A stretch of 64,000 nt of DNA, from the NCBI RefSeq assembly GCF_004362145.1, contig NZ_SNXC01000003.1:35059-99058 (forward strand), written 5' to 3'. Position numbers and translations under genes: made by a program. The notes under the pieces were generated by a model, which saw only the letters and a list, made by a program, of their open reading frames with translations, was not told the DNA's origin and did not search any database. Within the stretch, counting starts at the first letter, position 1. Each line of letters starts with the position of its first letter. This stretch comes from Marinomonas balearica (GTDB lineage Bacteria > Pseudomonadota > Gammaproteobacteria > Pseudomonadales > Marinomonadaceae). This document shows, in pieces, positions 25,472 to 35,709 of the stretch.

Positions 25472-27763
25472 CTACTGATTCATTGATGAAGATTTAGCCG
25501 GACGTACAAAGCGCTCTATATTGGCATTGCGCATTAGGCCTTCCATGGTCTTTTTGACCGCAGAGGCACGTGATAGGTTCAACACTTCGTCCAGCATATT
25601 TTGTGCTTGTGCCATGGTAATGTTTCGAATGACTGCTTTCACTTTTGGCAAACTGGTAGAGCTCATTGAAAGCACATCATACCCCATCGCCATAAAGAGA
25701 ATCGCACCCATCGGATCACCCGCCATTTCACCACATACACTTAGCGTAACATTTTCATCTTTCGCTTCTGTGACAATGCTCTGCAATGCTCTAAGTACCG
25801 CTGGGTGGAATGAGTGGTATAAATCTGCAACACGCGGGTTGTTTCGATCTACTGCCAGCAAGTATTGGGTCAAATCGTTGCTACCAACCGACATAAAGTC
25901 CACCAGCGCAGCCAGCTCTTTTACCTGATACACGGCAGCTGGAACTTCGATCATAACACCCACTTCAGGCATTACGACGTCATACCCTTCTTCAAGTACT
26001 TCGTCATACGCTCGTTGAATTAATACGATTGCTTCTTCTACTTCCGATACATTTGAAATCATCGGAAGCATAATTTTCAGGTTATGAAGACCCGCACTGG
26101 CTTTAATCATGGCGCGTATTTGCGCCACGAAGATCTCAAGATGGTCCAAAGTAACACGGATACCGCGCCAGCCTAGAAACGGGTTTTCTTCTTTAATCGG
26201 GAAATAAGGTAATGCTTTATCTCCACCGACATCAAGTGTCCGCACTGTAACGGGCGCTGGAGCAAAGCCTTCCAACTGCTGGCGGTAGATGACTTCTTGC
26301 TCCGCCTCTGTAGGGAATCGATCTCGAACCATGAACGGAACTTCCGTCCGATAAAGTCCAATCCCTTCGGCACCTCGGTCAAGTGAACGCGCTATGTCAG
26401 CAGACAATCCAGTATTAACAAACAAAGACAGGCGTTTTCCATCTTTTGTTTCACACGGAAGGTCTTTTAATGCTTCAAATTCCGTTTCTAACAATCGCTC
26501 TTCATCGACGATTTGCTGGTAATTTTCGGTAAGATGGTCAGACGGGTAAGTAAAAATTTGACCTGAATACCCATCCACAATCATGTCAACTTTATCAAGC
26601 TGAGTGTAGGGCACATCCAGTGCGCCCATGACGGTTGGAATCCCCATTGCTCGGGCAAGAATCGCAACATGTGAGTTGCTTGATCCCATGACAGACACTA
26701 GACCGATAACTTTATCTATAGGAACTTCGCCCAGCATAGAAGCGGTCAACTCTTCTCCGATCAAGATCACTTGTTCTTTGAATGTTTCTGCGGGGCTTGG
26801 TGCGGTTTCTTGAAGGTGAGAAAGAATACGGCGTCCGAGATCTTTTATATCGGATGCTCGTTCGCGTAGGTAAGGGTCTTCCATGCGATTAAAGTTCGAC
26901 ACGTGAAACTGAATCACCTGACGCAATGCGCCTTGCGCCCAATTCCCCTCTTTGATCTTATTTTCAACTTCTGCTGCTAGCGCATTGTCATCCAAGATTT
27001 TGAGGTAAACATCGAACAGGGCTTTTTCATCTTCACTCAGGTGCTGGCTTAAACGCGAGCTTGCACGCCGAATGTCTTTGCGTACGGCTTTAAGCGCTTC
27101 TGAAAAGCTACTTAGCTCAGATTCTGTATCATGCGTCTTTCGATCTGGAATCACATCCAAATCAGCAGGAGGATACACAACCATACCTTTACCAATAGCC
27201 ACACCGTGGCTACCCGCTATCCCTTTATAGCGAAAATCCTGCCCTGCTGGTTTCGAGGTCTGGCTCAGTGTCGTCATCGCGCCCGTTGCTTCAGCATGCG
27301 CAATAACACCTGCTAATTGGGCGGACAAGGTAATCAAAAAGGCTTCTTCACCTTCATCAAATCGACGTTTGTCTTCATGCTGAACAACAAGAACGCCTAA
27401 TACTTGGCGATGATGAATAATCGGAACCCCAAGAAAAGACTGATATCGTTCTTCTCCGGATCCACTTAAATAATGGAAAGATGGATGAGCATGCGCATCT
27501 TCGAGGTTCACAGGCTCAGCTCGACGACCAACCAAACTGACCAAACCTTCATGAGCTTTTAGACTCAATTTGCCCGCGACATCTGCATTCAGTCCACGGG
27601 TCGCCATCAAGACATATTCTTCAGTATGAGGGTCAACTAAGTAGATCGAACACACCTCGGAGCGCATTGCCCGACGCACTCGTCGAACAATGATATCCAA
27701 TGCTGAGGGCAACGTTTGCGCTGCTGTCACCTCTTGTGTGATTCTTCTCAATAAACTTAGCAT
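25472..27763 (-). CDS. ptsP: PEP-protein phosphotransferase PtsP (EI-Ntr)
   Basis: A 763-residue protein with an N-terminal GAF domain (about 1-160), then the PTS enzyme I regions: the phospho-histidine domain with GSSNSHVAILARAMGIP (catalytic His) and the C-terminal PEP-binding barrel with GSNDLTQYLLAVDR and CGEMAGDP. It starts the nitrogen-related phosphotransfer chain (EI-Ntr to NPr to EIIA-Ntr). The GAF domain senses glutamine or 2-oxoglutarate in studied homologues. It is flanked by rppH and lgt as in other gammaproteobacteria. Confidence 0.97.
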   Translation of the reverse strand: MLSLLRRITQEVTAAQTLPSALDIIVRRVRRAMRSEVCSIYLVDPHTEEYVLMATRGLNADVAGKLSLKAHEGLVSLVGRRAEPVNLEDAHAHPSFHYLSGSGEERYQSFLGVPIIHHRQVLGVLVVQHEDKRRFDEGEEAFLITLSAQLAGVIAHAEATGAMTTLSQTSKPAGQDFRYKGIAGSHGVAIGKGMVVYPPADLDVIPDRKTHDTESELSSFSEALKAVRKDIRRASSRLSQHLSEDEKALFDVYLKILDDNALAAEVENKIKEGNWAQGALRQVIQFHVSNFNRMEDPYLRERASDIKDLGRRILSHLQETAPSPAETFKEQVILIGEELTASMLGEVPIDKVIGLVSVMGSSNSHVAILARAMGIPTVMGALDVPYTQLDKVDMIVDGYSGQIFTYPSDHLTENYQQIVDEERLLETEFEALKDLPCETKDGKRLSLFVNTGLSADIARSLDRGAEGIGLYRTEVPFMVRDRFPTEAEQEVIYRQQLEGFAPAPVTVRTLDVGGDKALPYFPIKEENPFLGWRGIRVTLDHLEIFVAQIRAMIKASAGLHNLKIMLPMISNVSEVEEAIVLIQRAYDEVLEEGYDVVMPEVGVMIEVPAAVYQVKELAALVDFMSVGSNDLTQYLLAVDRNNPRVADLYHSFHPAVLRALQSIVTEAKDENVTLSVCGEMAGDPMGAILFMAMGYDVLSMSSTSLPKVKAVIRNITMAQAQNMLDEVLNLSRASAVKKTMEGLMRNANIERFVRPAKSSSMNQ

Positions 27764-27860
27764 AACCCTCCTTTTGAATTTCTAGTATGTGAAACAATAT
27801 GCAAAGCAAGAACTAAGACACTCTCTCATGCTGAGCACAGCAAATCGTATTGCGTCTAAT

Positions 27861-28361
27861 TCAGAGTTTTAACTGTTTTCTTTCTAACCAGCGATGCGCA
27901 TTAGGAACAAGTTCTTTTAGCGCACGACGGTAGACATCCTTTTTGAATGCCACAACTTGTCCAAGAGGATACCAATAGCTGACCCATCGCCATCCGTCAA
28001 ATTCTGGGCATTCAGAACTGTCTACACAAACACAGGTATCAGCACAGCGAATGGTTAATAAAAACCATTTTTGCTTTTGACCAATACACAGTGGCTTACT
28101 ATTATGCCGTAACATTCGTTTTGGCAAACGATAACGTAACCACCCCCGAGTTTTCCCCACGATTTCAACTTGGTGTGGATCCAACCCTACTTCTTCTTTT
28201 AGCTCTCGGTATAGAGCTTCTTCAGGGGTTTCATCAGATTTAATGCCACCTTGGGGGAATTGCCAGGCATTTTGCCCTACTCGCCTCGCCCAAAGCAGCT
28301 GGCCACGCTCGTTCATCAAAATGATGCCCACATTCGGCCTATATCCGTCTGCGTCAATCAC
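27861..28361 (-). CDS. rppH: RNA pyrophosphohydrolase RppH
   Basis: A 166-residue Nudix hydrolase starting [17 protein letters not shown], with Nudix box [23 protein letters not shown] (23 residues, positions about 38-60; catalytic Glu pair in REL-x-EE). It removes pyrophosphate from 5'-triphosphate mRNA ends and so opens them to RNase E decay. It precedes ptsP by about 100 nt on the same strand. Confidence 0.95.
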   Translation of the reverse strand: MIDADGYRPNVGIILMNERGQLLWARRVGQNAWQFPQGGIKSDETPEEALYRELKEEVGLDPHQVEIVGKTRGWLRYRLPKRMLRHNSKPLCIGQKQKWFLLTIRCADTCVCVDSSECPEFDGWRWVSYWYPLGQVVAFKKDVYRRALKELVPNAHRWLERKQLKL

Positions 28362-28544
28362 GAGCTATCACCTATACTTTAAAGATAAACTGAATTCATT
28401 GTTCCATAAATCGGACTTTTACACAATTCGATATACATTTTGGCACACTTTTAGAAGCGCATTCTGCGATTCAAAATATACGCTATCGTAAGAAGCATTG
28501 GATGCGTATAATTTGCCCTTACTCTGTATAAGTGAGGCCAACTC

Positions 28545-29201
28545 GTGACTCTTGCGATTTTTGATTTAGACGGTACGTTGCTTAGTGGTGACAGTGATTA
28601 CAACTGGGGACAATTCCTTGTAGAAAAAGGACTTGTTGATATTGATACGTACAAAGAAGCCAACGACCGATTCTTTGAGCAATACCAAAGTGGGACGCTG
28701 GATATTCTTGAATATTTAAGTTTCTCTCTTAAACCTCTTACGCGCTTCACTAAAGACGAACTGGACACTCTGCACAACGAGTTCATGATCGAAAAAGTCG
28801 CGCCTATGATGCAGCAGAAAGCCGCAGACCTTTTAAAGAAACACAAAGATCAAGGTCATTTTTTACTTCTGATCACTGCAACCAATCAATTTGTAACGGG
28901 CCCTATCTCAGAACAACTGGGTATGGATCACATTATTGCCCCCGTTCCTGAGATTATTAATGACGCCTATACCGGTGGCATTGTTGGCGTACCCAGCTTT
29001 CAAGAAGGAAAAGTTACGCGATTAAACGACTGGCTTAAAGAGACTGGACACTCGATGGAAGGCAGCTACTTCTATACCGATTCAAGAAACGATCTCGCAC
29101 TTCTTGAACAAGTCGAACACCCAATCGCAGTTGATGCAGACAATATTCTGACGGAAATTGCCAAAGAGCGTGGCTGGGAACATATCTCACTTAGAGATTA
29201 A
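28545..29201 (+). CDS. HAD-superfamily phosphatase (SerB/CicA-like, subfamily IB)
   Basis: A 218-residue protein. Motif I is FDLDGTLLSGD (nucleophile Asp8 region), motif II lies in LLITATNQF, the lysine in GKVTR, and motif III in YTDSRNDLALL. The layout is that of HAD-IB hydrolases next to rppH/ptsP in many Pseudomonas relatives. The substrate is unknown; small phosphomonoesters are likely. The start is GTG at 28545, with GAGG 7 nt upstream. It is divergent from rppH. Confidence 0.88.
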   Translation: MTLAIFDLDGTLLSGDSDYNWGQFLVEKGLVDIDTYKEANDRFFEQYQSGTLDILEYLSFSLKPLTRFTKDELDTLHNEFMIEKVAPMMQQKAADLLKKHKDQGHFLLLITATNQFVTGPISEQLGMDHIIAPVPEIINDAYTGGIVGVPSFQEGKVTRLNDWLKETGHSMEGSYFYTDSRNDLALLEQVEHPIAVDADNILTEIAKERGWEHISLRD

Positions 29202-29223
29202 GAGGGTTTAGCCTTTAGAACCC

Positions 29224-29249
29224 ACCTCCCCTTTTTTAACCGGGGAGGT
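29224..29249. terminator. Weak terminator-like hairpin between HAD gene and rlmI
   Basis: ACCTCCCC (29224-29231) pairs with GGGGAGGT (29242-29249) around a 10-nt T-rich loop, between convergent genes. A long T-tract after the stem is missing on both strands. Confidence 0.45.
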
Positions 29250-29306
29250 CTAGGAACTTTATCAGGCAGCACCACAAAAAGTGTGCAGATAACGCTATAA
29301 ATACGT

Positions 29307-30512
29307 TTATAGCCCCATATTATTATGCACACGATAGAACAGTGCCTTAAGATATTCCGTCTCGTCAATCGCAGGATGAACAGGATGATCCGGTGCTTGC
29401 GTTCCACGGTAAATTAACTGCGAAAAGCGTTCTAGTTGGCGGCTGTTACTGCGAATGATGTCGTGAAGACGATCTGTAGCAAGATGCATTGAGCAGGACC
29501 CCGTTACAAGAAGACCGCCTTTTGCGACCAATCGCATAGCCAATTGATTTGCTCGATGATACGCCCCTTCTCCCGCCTTAATGTCTTTACGACGAGCAAT
29601 AAATGCAGGAGGGTCCATAACGACAATATCAAAACGTTGCTTTTCTTCTATCAAGGATTGCATGGCTTCGAAGGCATCTCCATGCATTAAGTTTGAACCA
29701 CCTTCGTATTGGTTAAGCGATAGATTGGCTTCAACATGCTCCAGAGCCGATGCAGATGCATCGATAAAAGTCACATCGGTTGCGCCTGCCGCAGCCGCTT
29801 GGACGCCCCAGCCACCAACATAAGAGAATACATCTAATACACGTTTACCCGCACTGAATTGCTGCATGGTTTTGCGATTTTCTCTGTGGTCGTAAAACCA
29901 ACCCGTTTTTTGTCCGTCCCAAACAGGCGCTTGAAAAAGTACATCATTCTCTTGAAGGTAAACCACTTCCGGAACGGTTCCGAGCACTTCTTCCACGTAT
30001 GTATCCAGACCTTCTACATTACGCATTTTGCCATCGTTTTTCATAAGAATAGCAACAGGTTTGATGACATCTTGCAGCGCTTCAATGATCTCATTTTTGA
30101 CCCGTTCCATTCCAGCAGTCGAAATTTGCACCACTAAGATATCAGCAAAGCGATCTACAACGAGGCCAGAAAGACCATCAGCATCTCCAAAAACTAGGCG
30201 ATAGTAAGGCGTGTTATAGCTCGACTCTCGTAATGAAAGAGCTATTTTTAGGCGATGAACCAGCGTAGATTTATTTAAAACCGTATCAACACTTCGGCTA
30301 ATTAATCGTCCACAAATCAGCGTATTAGGGTTTATCGTAGCAATGCCGAGCGCTTTACCTTGGGCATTCTCAACCACTACCTGATCACCGGGTTCAAATT
30401 GCTTCAAAGGTGTAGCATCGGTGTTTACCTCGTTACTGTAAATCCAATGATGTCCTGCACGAAGACGACGATCTGATTGACCTTTAAGTCGAATTACACT
30501 CAATTTATTCAC
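29307..30512 (-). CDS. rlmI: 23S rRNA (cytosine1962-C5)-methyltransferase RlmI
   Basis: A 401-residue protein with an N-terminal PUA domain (about 1-80; RLRAGHHWIYSNEV) and a Rossmann methyltransferase domain with FSYVGGWGVQAAAAGA as AdoMet site and MDPPAF as motif IV; the catalytic Cys lies in TGSCSMHL. It methylates C1962 of 23S rRNA. Length matches E. coli RlmI (396). Confidence 0.94.
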   Translation of the reverse strand: MNKLSVIRLKGQSDRRLRAGHHWIYSNEVNTDATPLKQFEPGDQVVVENAQGKALGIATINPNTLICGRLISRSVDTVLNKSTLVHRLKIALSLRESSYNTPYYRLVFGDADGLSGLVVDRFADILVVQISTAGMERVKNEIIEALQDVIKPVAILMKNDGKMRNVEGLDTYVEEVLGTVPEVVYLQENDVLFQAPVWDGQKTGWFYDHRENRKTMQQFSAGKRVLDVFSYVGGWGVQAAAAGATDVTFIDASASALEHVEANLSLNQYEGGSNLMHGDAFEAMQSLIEEKQRFDIVVMDPPAFIARRKDIKAGEGAYHRANQLAMRLVAKGGLLVTGSCSMHLATDRLHDIIRSNSRQLERFSQLIYRGTQAPDHPVHPAIDETEYLKALFYRVHNNMGL

Positions 30513-30621
30513 CCAATAGCATTAAAAAAGCGATATTATAGTGACTATACTCTTCGATTGCTAAACGAGTATTATATTAGTGTGAAAAGATGTAATGACA
30601 ATACGACAGTGAGGCAAGCCG

Positions 30622-31488
30622 ATGTCAACTGAGCTCTCTGATTCTCAAATAAAACGCGTCCTACAAGGTATTACGATCCCTCCCCAACCCCAAGTCATGG
30701 TCGACTTGCATATGGAACAAGCAATGCCTGAACCTGATATGGGACGCATCGCTCAAATTGTTTCTCAGGATGTGGGTCTATCCGCTGCGGTTTTAAAATT
30801 TGTAAACTCAGCATTTTATGGTTTGCCAAGGAAAATTGCGTCTATTCAGCAAGCGGTCATGATGCTGGGGATCAACAGCATAGCCAACATCGTAAACGGA
30901 ATTTCGGTAAAAAGTGAGTTATCAGACCAAAGCATTGAATCCATGCACCAGTTTTGGGATAACGCAATGGATGTCGCAGCGGTGAGTTCGAGTATCGCAA
31001 CTCAAGTTGGATTTAAATATCAGGACGAATGCTACGCCTTAGGGTTATTTCACAATGCAGGCGTACCAATGATGATGACTCGCTTTGATGGCTACCCTGA
31101 AGTAATGAAAGAAGGGTATCAGGACGAGAGCTTTAATTTGACCGACAGAGAGAATAAAGCGTTTAAAACGAATCACTCGGTTGTTGGTTATTACCTTGCC
31201 AAATCATGGGCTCTTCCTAAGACTTGCTGCCATGTCGTCGCTCATCACCACAGAGCAGAGCAACTTTACCAAAATAGAATAGCGGGAGACGCAAAGCATC
31301 TCACTTTTATGTCCATCTTAAAAATGGCTGAACATATTAGTAAGACCCACGATATTTTGGGTGGAAGCCGTATCGACCACGAGTGGACGAAAATTGGGCA
31401 TTATGCTTTGGAACACCTAGAACTCACAGACTACGACTTCGAAGGCATAATCGACGCATGTCGAGAGCAAGGCATCGGTGCAATGTAA
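30622..31488 (+). CDS. HDOD-domain signalling protein
   Basis: A 288-residue protein made mostly of one HDOD domain (about 12-215), starting at IPPQPQVMVDL with the IVSQDVGLSAAVLKFVNSA segment. A C-terminal helical section follows. There is no receiver, GGDEF or EAL domain. HDOD-only proteins act as non-enzymatic signalling scaffolds in motility or stress pathways; the specific role here is unknown. It is divergent from rlmI and convergent with the ABC importer operon. Confidence 0.85.
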   Translation: MSTELSDSQIKRVLQGITIPPQPQVMVDLHMEQAMPEPDMGRIAQIVSQDVGLSAAVLKFVNSAFYGLPRKIASIQQAVMMLGINSIANIVNGISVKSELSDQSIESMHQFWDNAMDVAAVSSSIATQVGFKYQDECYALGLFHNAGVPMMMTRFDGYPEVMKEGYQDESFNLTDRENKAFKTNHSVVGYYLAKSWALPKTCCHVVAHHHRAEQLYQNRIAGDAKHLTFMSILKMAEHISKTHDILGGSRIDHEWTKIGHYALEHLELTDYDFEGIIDACREQGIGAM

Positions 31489-31546
31489 TTTAGATCCTAG
31501 AACATCAACGGCATTAAGAATAGAGCAATAGAAAACCTCTATTTCT

Positions 31547-32617
31547 CTATTCATGCTCGAACATCACCAAGTGATCAAGTTCAACGGTAATGCCTATTTC
31601 TTGTCCAATAAAGTGATTGTGATGCGACGAAGCGAAACAATATACAACATGGCCTGAACCCAATTTCACTCGATATAAAAAGTGAGACCCTCGAAACCAT
31701 TTACTCACTATAAGGCCTTTTGACGGGCTGTCGTCATCGTGAATAATATCGTCTGGTCGTACCAATAGATCCACTTTTACATCATTTTCAAAACCGTGGT
31801 GCAGCTCACCTTGAATACGCCCTAAATCCGAATGGACACAGTTTGGACCGCAAACAACCGCAGGTAAGAAATCTCCCTGACCAATAAACGTCGCTACGAA
31901 ACGCGTTTTAGGACGGTGATAAATTTGATAAGCCGTACCATATTGATGCACTCGACCCGCATCCATCACAGCAATCATGTCGGCCATTGCAAAGGCTTCC
32001 ATTTGATCATGCGTTACCAATATGGCACTCATTTTTTCATGCAAAAGTATGCTTCTGATGTCTGGAACAAGCTCTTCACGTAGCTTGGCGTCCAACCCAG
32101 AAAACGGCTCATCCATTAGGAGTAATTTTGGTTTTGGCGCGATGGCTCTGGCTAACGCAATACGTTGCTGCTGCCCGCCAGAGAGTGAATGAGGATAACG
32201 CTCTTGATACCCCGATAAGCCGACTAGATTCAACAACTCCTCCACTCGCGCTTTCTTATCGGATTTGGACAGGTGACTGAGCCCAAAAGCGATGTTCTCT
32301 GCGATAGTAAGATGTGGAAACAGTGCAATATCTTGAAATACCATACCGATTTCACGCTGTTCAGGCGGTAAAACGTTCGCCTCATTTGAAAGAGTCTTAT
32401 CATTCAAACAAATTTCGCCAGACATAACGGGTTCAAAACCCGCAATAGCTCTTAACAGGGTGGATTTCCCGCAACCACTTGGCCCTAACAAGCAGCCGAT
32501 CTGACCTTCTAACAGTTTAAATGTAACGCCTTCCACTACGGCATTCCCTTGATAACCCACAGCAAGGTCAATTACATCCAATTCTTTTAAGATTTTATTA
32601 GGAGGGAAGGAAGTCAT
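31547..32617 (-). CDS. fbpC: Ferric-iron ABC transporter ATPase (FbpC-like)
   Basis: A 356-residue ABC ATPase. Walker A is GPSGCGKST, the ABC signature LSGGQQQRIALARA, Walker B LLLMDEPFSGLD, and the switch histidine lies in VTHDQ. A C-terminal TOBE-like domain follows (about 245-350). Together with the upstream permease and the periplasmic binding protein, it forms an Fbp/Afu-type importer. Putrescine/spermidine ATPases are similar, but the neighbours favour iron. Confidence 0.88.
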   Translation of the reverse strand: MTSFPPNKILKELDVIDLAVGYQGNAVVEGVTFKLLEGQIGCLLGPSGCGKSTLLRAIAGFEPVMSGEICLNDKTLSNEANVLPPEQREIGMVFQDIALFPHLTIAENIAFGLSHLSKSDKKARVEELLNLVGLSGYQERYPHSLSGGQQQRIALARAIAPKPKLLLMDEPFSGLDAKLREELVPDIRSILLHEKMSAILVTHDQMEAFAMADMIAVMDAGRVHQYGTAYQIYHRPKTRFVATFIGQGDFLPAVVCGPNCVHSDLGRIQGELHHGFENDVKVDLLVRPDDIIHDDDSPSKGLIVSKWFRGSHFLYRVKLGSGHVVYCFASSHHNHFIGQEIGITVELDHLVMFEHE

Positions 32618-32633
32618 GGAATGTCCTGAATCA

Positions 32634-34307
32634 TCAGTGGTTATTTGAAATAGATCGATTTAACAGTATCACAGGTAATAGACCCACCAATACGATCATT
32701 AAAGACGCAGGAGCTGCATCCACCAGCCGCTCGTCTGAGGCCAACTCAAATGCCCGCACGGCCAACGTGTTGAAGTTAAATGGGCGCAATATTAGAGTGG
32801 CAGGTAATTCTTTTAATACATCGACAAAGACAATCAGAATCGCCGTTAATATTGAGCTTTTTAATAAAGGAAAATGAATTCGCCTCAAGACCGCCATAGG
32901 CTTCAAGCCTAAAGAGCGCCCTGCCATGTCCATACTCGGTTTTACTTTCCCTAAGCCACTTTGTACTGCGCCCAATGACACAGCCATAAAACGAACCGTA
33001 TAAGCGAATAATAGCGCAACCAAAGTACCTGACAGCAGCAAACCGATTTTCACATCAAACGTATGTTTAACAAAAGTGATAATTTTATGGTCCAGCCACG
33101 CCAGCGGAATAATCACACCAATAGCAATAATAGTTCCTGGAAGAGCGTACCCCATTCCCGCACTGGTCACGGCGTATGAAACACTTTTACTTTTATGAAG
33201 TCGCATTGCGTAAGATAAAACAAGAGCCAGAAAGACGGCAATAATGGCCGCATACAATGCAAGAGAAAATGAATTCCACGCCAGTTGGATAAAATCCCAT
33301 GTAATAGGTTCAGCCTCAAACACAGCCCAATACAATAGAACCGATGCGGGTAAGATAAATCCAAGCAACACAGGTACAGCACATACAAGTGTCGCTGCGA
33401 CGCCCTTCCAGCCAGATAAAGGAATTTTTCTTTGACTGGTTTTACTTAATCCAGAGGAATGATATTGAATCTTGCGACGCGAATAGCGCTCGGTTAACAC
33501 CAATACACACACAAATAAAAGCAAAACACCCGCCAGTTGAGAAGCCCCCGCTAAGTCGCCGAAACCATAAAATGTTCGCATGATCCCAGTCGTAAACGTC
33601 GTAACACTAAAATACTGCACCGTGCCGTAATCTGCCAGCACCTCCATCATTGCCAGTGTTAAACCTGCAATAATGGCGGGTCTTGCGAGAGGCAGCGCCA
33701 ATTTGAAAAAAGATTTGATATTGGAATGGCCGAGAGTGCGACTGACTTCTAAAGTGTTTGCAGATTGCTCGAGAAAAGCCGCTCGACTCATTAGATAGAC
33801 ATATGGGTACAAAACGAGGCTTAGCATAGCAACCGCACCACCGATCGACCTCATTTCAAAAAACCAATACTCGCCATAGCCCAAACCAGTGATATCACGA
33901 ATAAAAGTCTGTATGGGGCCTGCAAAATCAAACAGCCCTGTATAGGTATAAGCGATAATATAGGCAGGCATGGACAGAGGAAGTAAAAGCGCCCAAGTTA
34001 ACACCTTCCTTCCTGGAAAGTCGCAAACGCTTGTTAACCAAGCGGCAGGAACACCGAGGAGCAATACCCCCATTGCGACACTCAGCATCAATATTAGCGA
34101 ATTAGAAACATAATCCGCTAATACTGTATTAACCAAGTGCACCCAAACCTCAGTTCCACTAAAGAGGTTTGAAACAATAACCAACACAGGCAGAAACAAG
34201 AGCACAGCGATCATAACGCTTGCCCATTTTAAATAAGGGAAAGAGCTCATAGAGACTGCTTTGCTAACAGACCCACCGGCACTCGCTCTTTCTAACTTCT
34301 TATTCAT
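32634..34307 (-). CDS. fbpB: Ferric-iron ABC transporter permease (FbpB-like, two fused domains)
   Basis: A 557-residue inner-membrane protein with about twelve transmembrane segments in two BPD_transp_1 halves. The coupling-helix signature appears in each half (around LEVSRTLGHSNIKSFFKLALP and DMAGRSLGLKPMAVLRRIHFP, each ending in a helix). Fused double permeases are typical of the FbpB/SfuB ferric-iron family. It lies 16 nt upstream of the ATPase and about 50 nt after the binding-protein gene, so the three form one operon. Confidence 0.9.
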   Translation of the reverse strand: MNKKLERASAGGSVSKAVSMSSFPYLKWASVMIAVLLFLPVLVIVSNLFSGTEVWVHLVNTVLADYVSNSLILMLSVAMGVLLLGVPAAWLTSVCDFPGRKVLTWALLLPLSMPAYIIAYTYTGLFDFAGPIQTFIRDITGLGYGEYWFFEMRSIGGAVAMLSLVLYPYVYLMSRAAFLEQSANTLEVSRTLGHSNIKSFFKLALPLARPAIIAGLTLAMMEVLADYGTVQYFSVTTFTTGIMRTFYGFGDLAGASQLAGVLLLFVCVLVLTERYSRRKIQYHSSGLSKTSQRKIPLSGWKGVAATLVCAVPVLLGFILPASVLLYWAVFEAEPITWDFIQLAWNSFSLALYAAIIAVFLALVLSYAMRLHKSKSVSYAVTSAGMGYALPGTIIAIGVIIPLAWLDHKIITFVKHTFDVKIGLLLSGTLVALLFAYTVRFMAVSLGAVQSGLGKVKPSMDMAGRSLGLKPMAVLRRIHFPLLKSSILTAILIVFVDVLKELPATLILRPFNFNTLAVRAFELASDERLVDAAPASLMIVLVGLLPVILLNRSISNNH

Positions 34308-34354
34308 TCACTCTGCCTACTCTACTCACTCGCTATAAAGGTCATTCAAAAACG

Positions 34355-35419
34355 CTACTTCCAGCCCGCTTCATCCATCAGCTCAACCGCTAAACGGTTA
34401 TTATCACCTAACACGCTGAGAGACAGTTTATCTGCTTTAAATTCACCAAATGGTTGTAAGCTTTTAGGCGGAAGAACACCTTCAACAACCGGGTATTCAT
34501 TATTAACATCTGCGTACCACATTTGAGACTCATGGTTCGTCAGATAACGCATGAGTTTCACAGCATTATCAACGTTGCTTGCTGATGCTGTCACAGCTGC
34601 GCCGCTGACATTAACATGTGCACCTCGTTCATTCGCTTGTTGATTTGGCCAGAAGAGAGCCAATTTGTTATATACCTCATTGTCTTTTGGATTGCTGCTT
34701 TGGCCTAAGCGCCCAAAATAGTAGGTATTCGCAAGCGTTAGATCGCATACTCCAGCGGCAACAGCTTTTAATAAGTCAGTGTCTCCACCAAAAGGTGGGC
34801 GAGCAAGATTTCCGATATACCCTTCTATCCATTCGAGCGTGGCTTCTTTTCCATCTGCGTCGATCATAGAAGCGACTAAAGACTGGTTGTAAATATTCGT
34901 CGACGAGCGAGTGCATATCCGTCCCTTCCATTTCGGGTTTGCTAGGTCTTCATAAGTTGAAAACTCAGATGCATCCACTTTTTTAGGGTTGTAGAAAACA
35001 ACACGTGCTCGTTGGGATAAACCAAACCAATAATCGTCACTGTCACGCAGGTTTTCAGGTATCGCGCTTTCCAGTTCAGCATCCTTAATAGGTTGCAACA
35101 CACCCGCGTCTTTTGCTCTGAATAATCGCCCAGCATCGACTGTGATAAACATATCCGCAGGACTGGCATCACCTTCTACTTGTAAACGGCGTAGCAATGC
35201 GTCGGCTGAACCTGTAATTAAATTTACAGTAATGCCCGTTTCATCGGAAAATCGATCCAAGGCAGGTTTGATTAATGCTTCTTTACGAGCGGAATATACG
35301 TTCACTTCATCGCTCGCAGCAGCGTAAAAGGGGGTAGATGAAATGACGGTGGCTAAGGTTAGGCTGGAAAAACGAATGTGATTTAAAAAACGAGAAATAA
35401 AAGAAGTTTGCAAGCGCAT
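34355..35419 (-). CDS. fbpA: Periplasmic ferric-iron-binding protein (FbpA/FutA-like)
   Basis: A 354-residue protein with a signal peptide cleaved near AAAS. The mature start VNVYSARKEALIKPAL and the tandem tyrosines in LANTYYFGRL are the ferric-ion ligands of the FbpA/FutA family. It captures Fe3+ in the periplasm and delivers it to the permease. It is the first gene of the fbpABC unit. Upstream (35420-35709) only a half-matching Fur-like stretch (TGATAAATG near 35528) was seen, so iron control is inferred from function. Confidence 0.9.
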   Translation of the reverse strand: MRLQTSFISRFLNHIRFSSLTLATVISSTPFYAAASDEVNVYSARKEALIKPALDRFSDETGITVNLITGSADALLRRLQVEGDASPADMFITVDAGRLFRAKDAGVLQPIKDAELESAIPENLRDSDDYWFGLSQRARVVFYNPKKVDASEFSTYEDLANPKWKGRICTRSSTNIYNQSLVASMIDADGKEATLEWIEGYIGNLARPPFGGDTDLLKAVAAGVCDLTLANTYYFGRLGQSSNPKDNEVYNKLALFWPNQQANERGAHVNVSGAAVTASASNVDNAVKLMRYLTNHESQMWYADVNNEYPVVEGVLPPKSLQPFGEFKADKLSLSVLGDNNRLAVELMDEAGWK

Positions 35420-35709
35420 CGGTATTAGTCTCTTTACTTTAATTCTTCAATCATCAAAACCTTATCCTAAAGAGCAATCGTACTCAGATTTTGACAAAAA
35501 ACAGGTCACGTTGATTACGTTCAAAATGATAAATGAAAAGCGTTTTTATTAATATGTATATTTTGTAGCTCATCTTAAAGATTCAAATTATTTGTCCGCT
35601 CCTTGTCTTTTATCGACTTTTTTCACCAAATAATGACGTTTTTTCTCGAAAAAATCGAAAAACACGTTTTTGCAGGACGCAAATCAGTCCTCTCATACGA
35701 CTTCACAGG

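Noticed and set aside
35526..35545. Fur box for the fbpABC operon
   Set aside because: Only one half (TGATAA) matches and the other half does not, so it is not supported as a feature.
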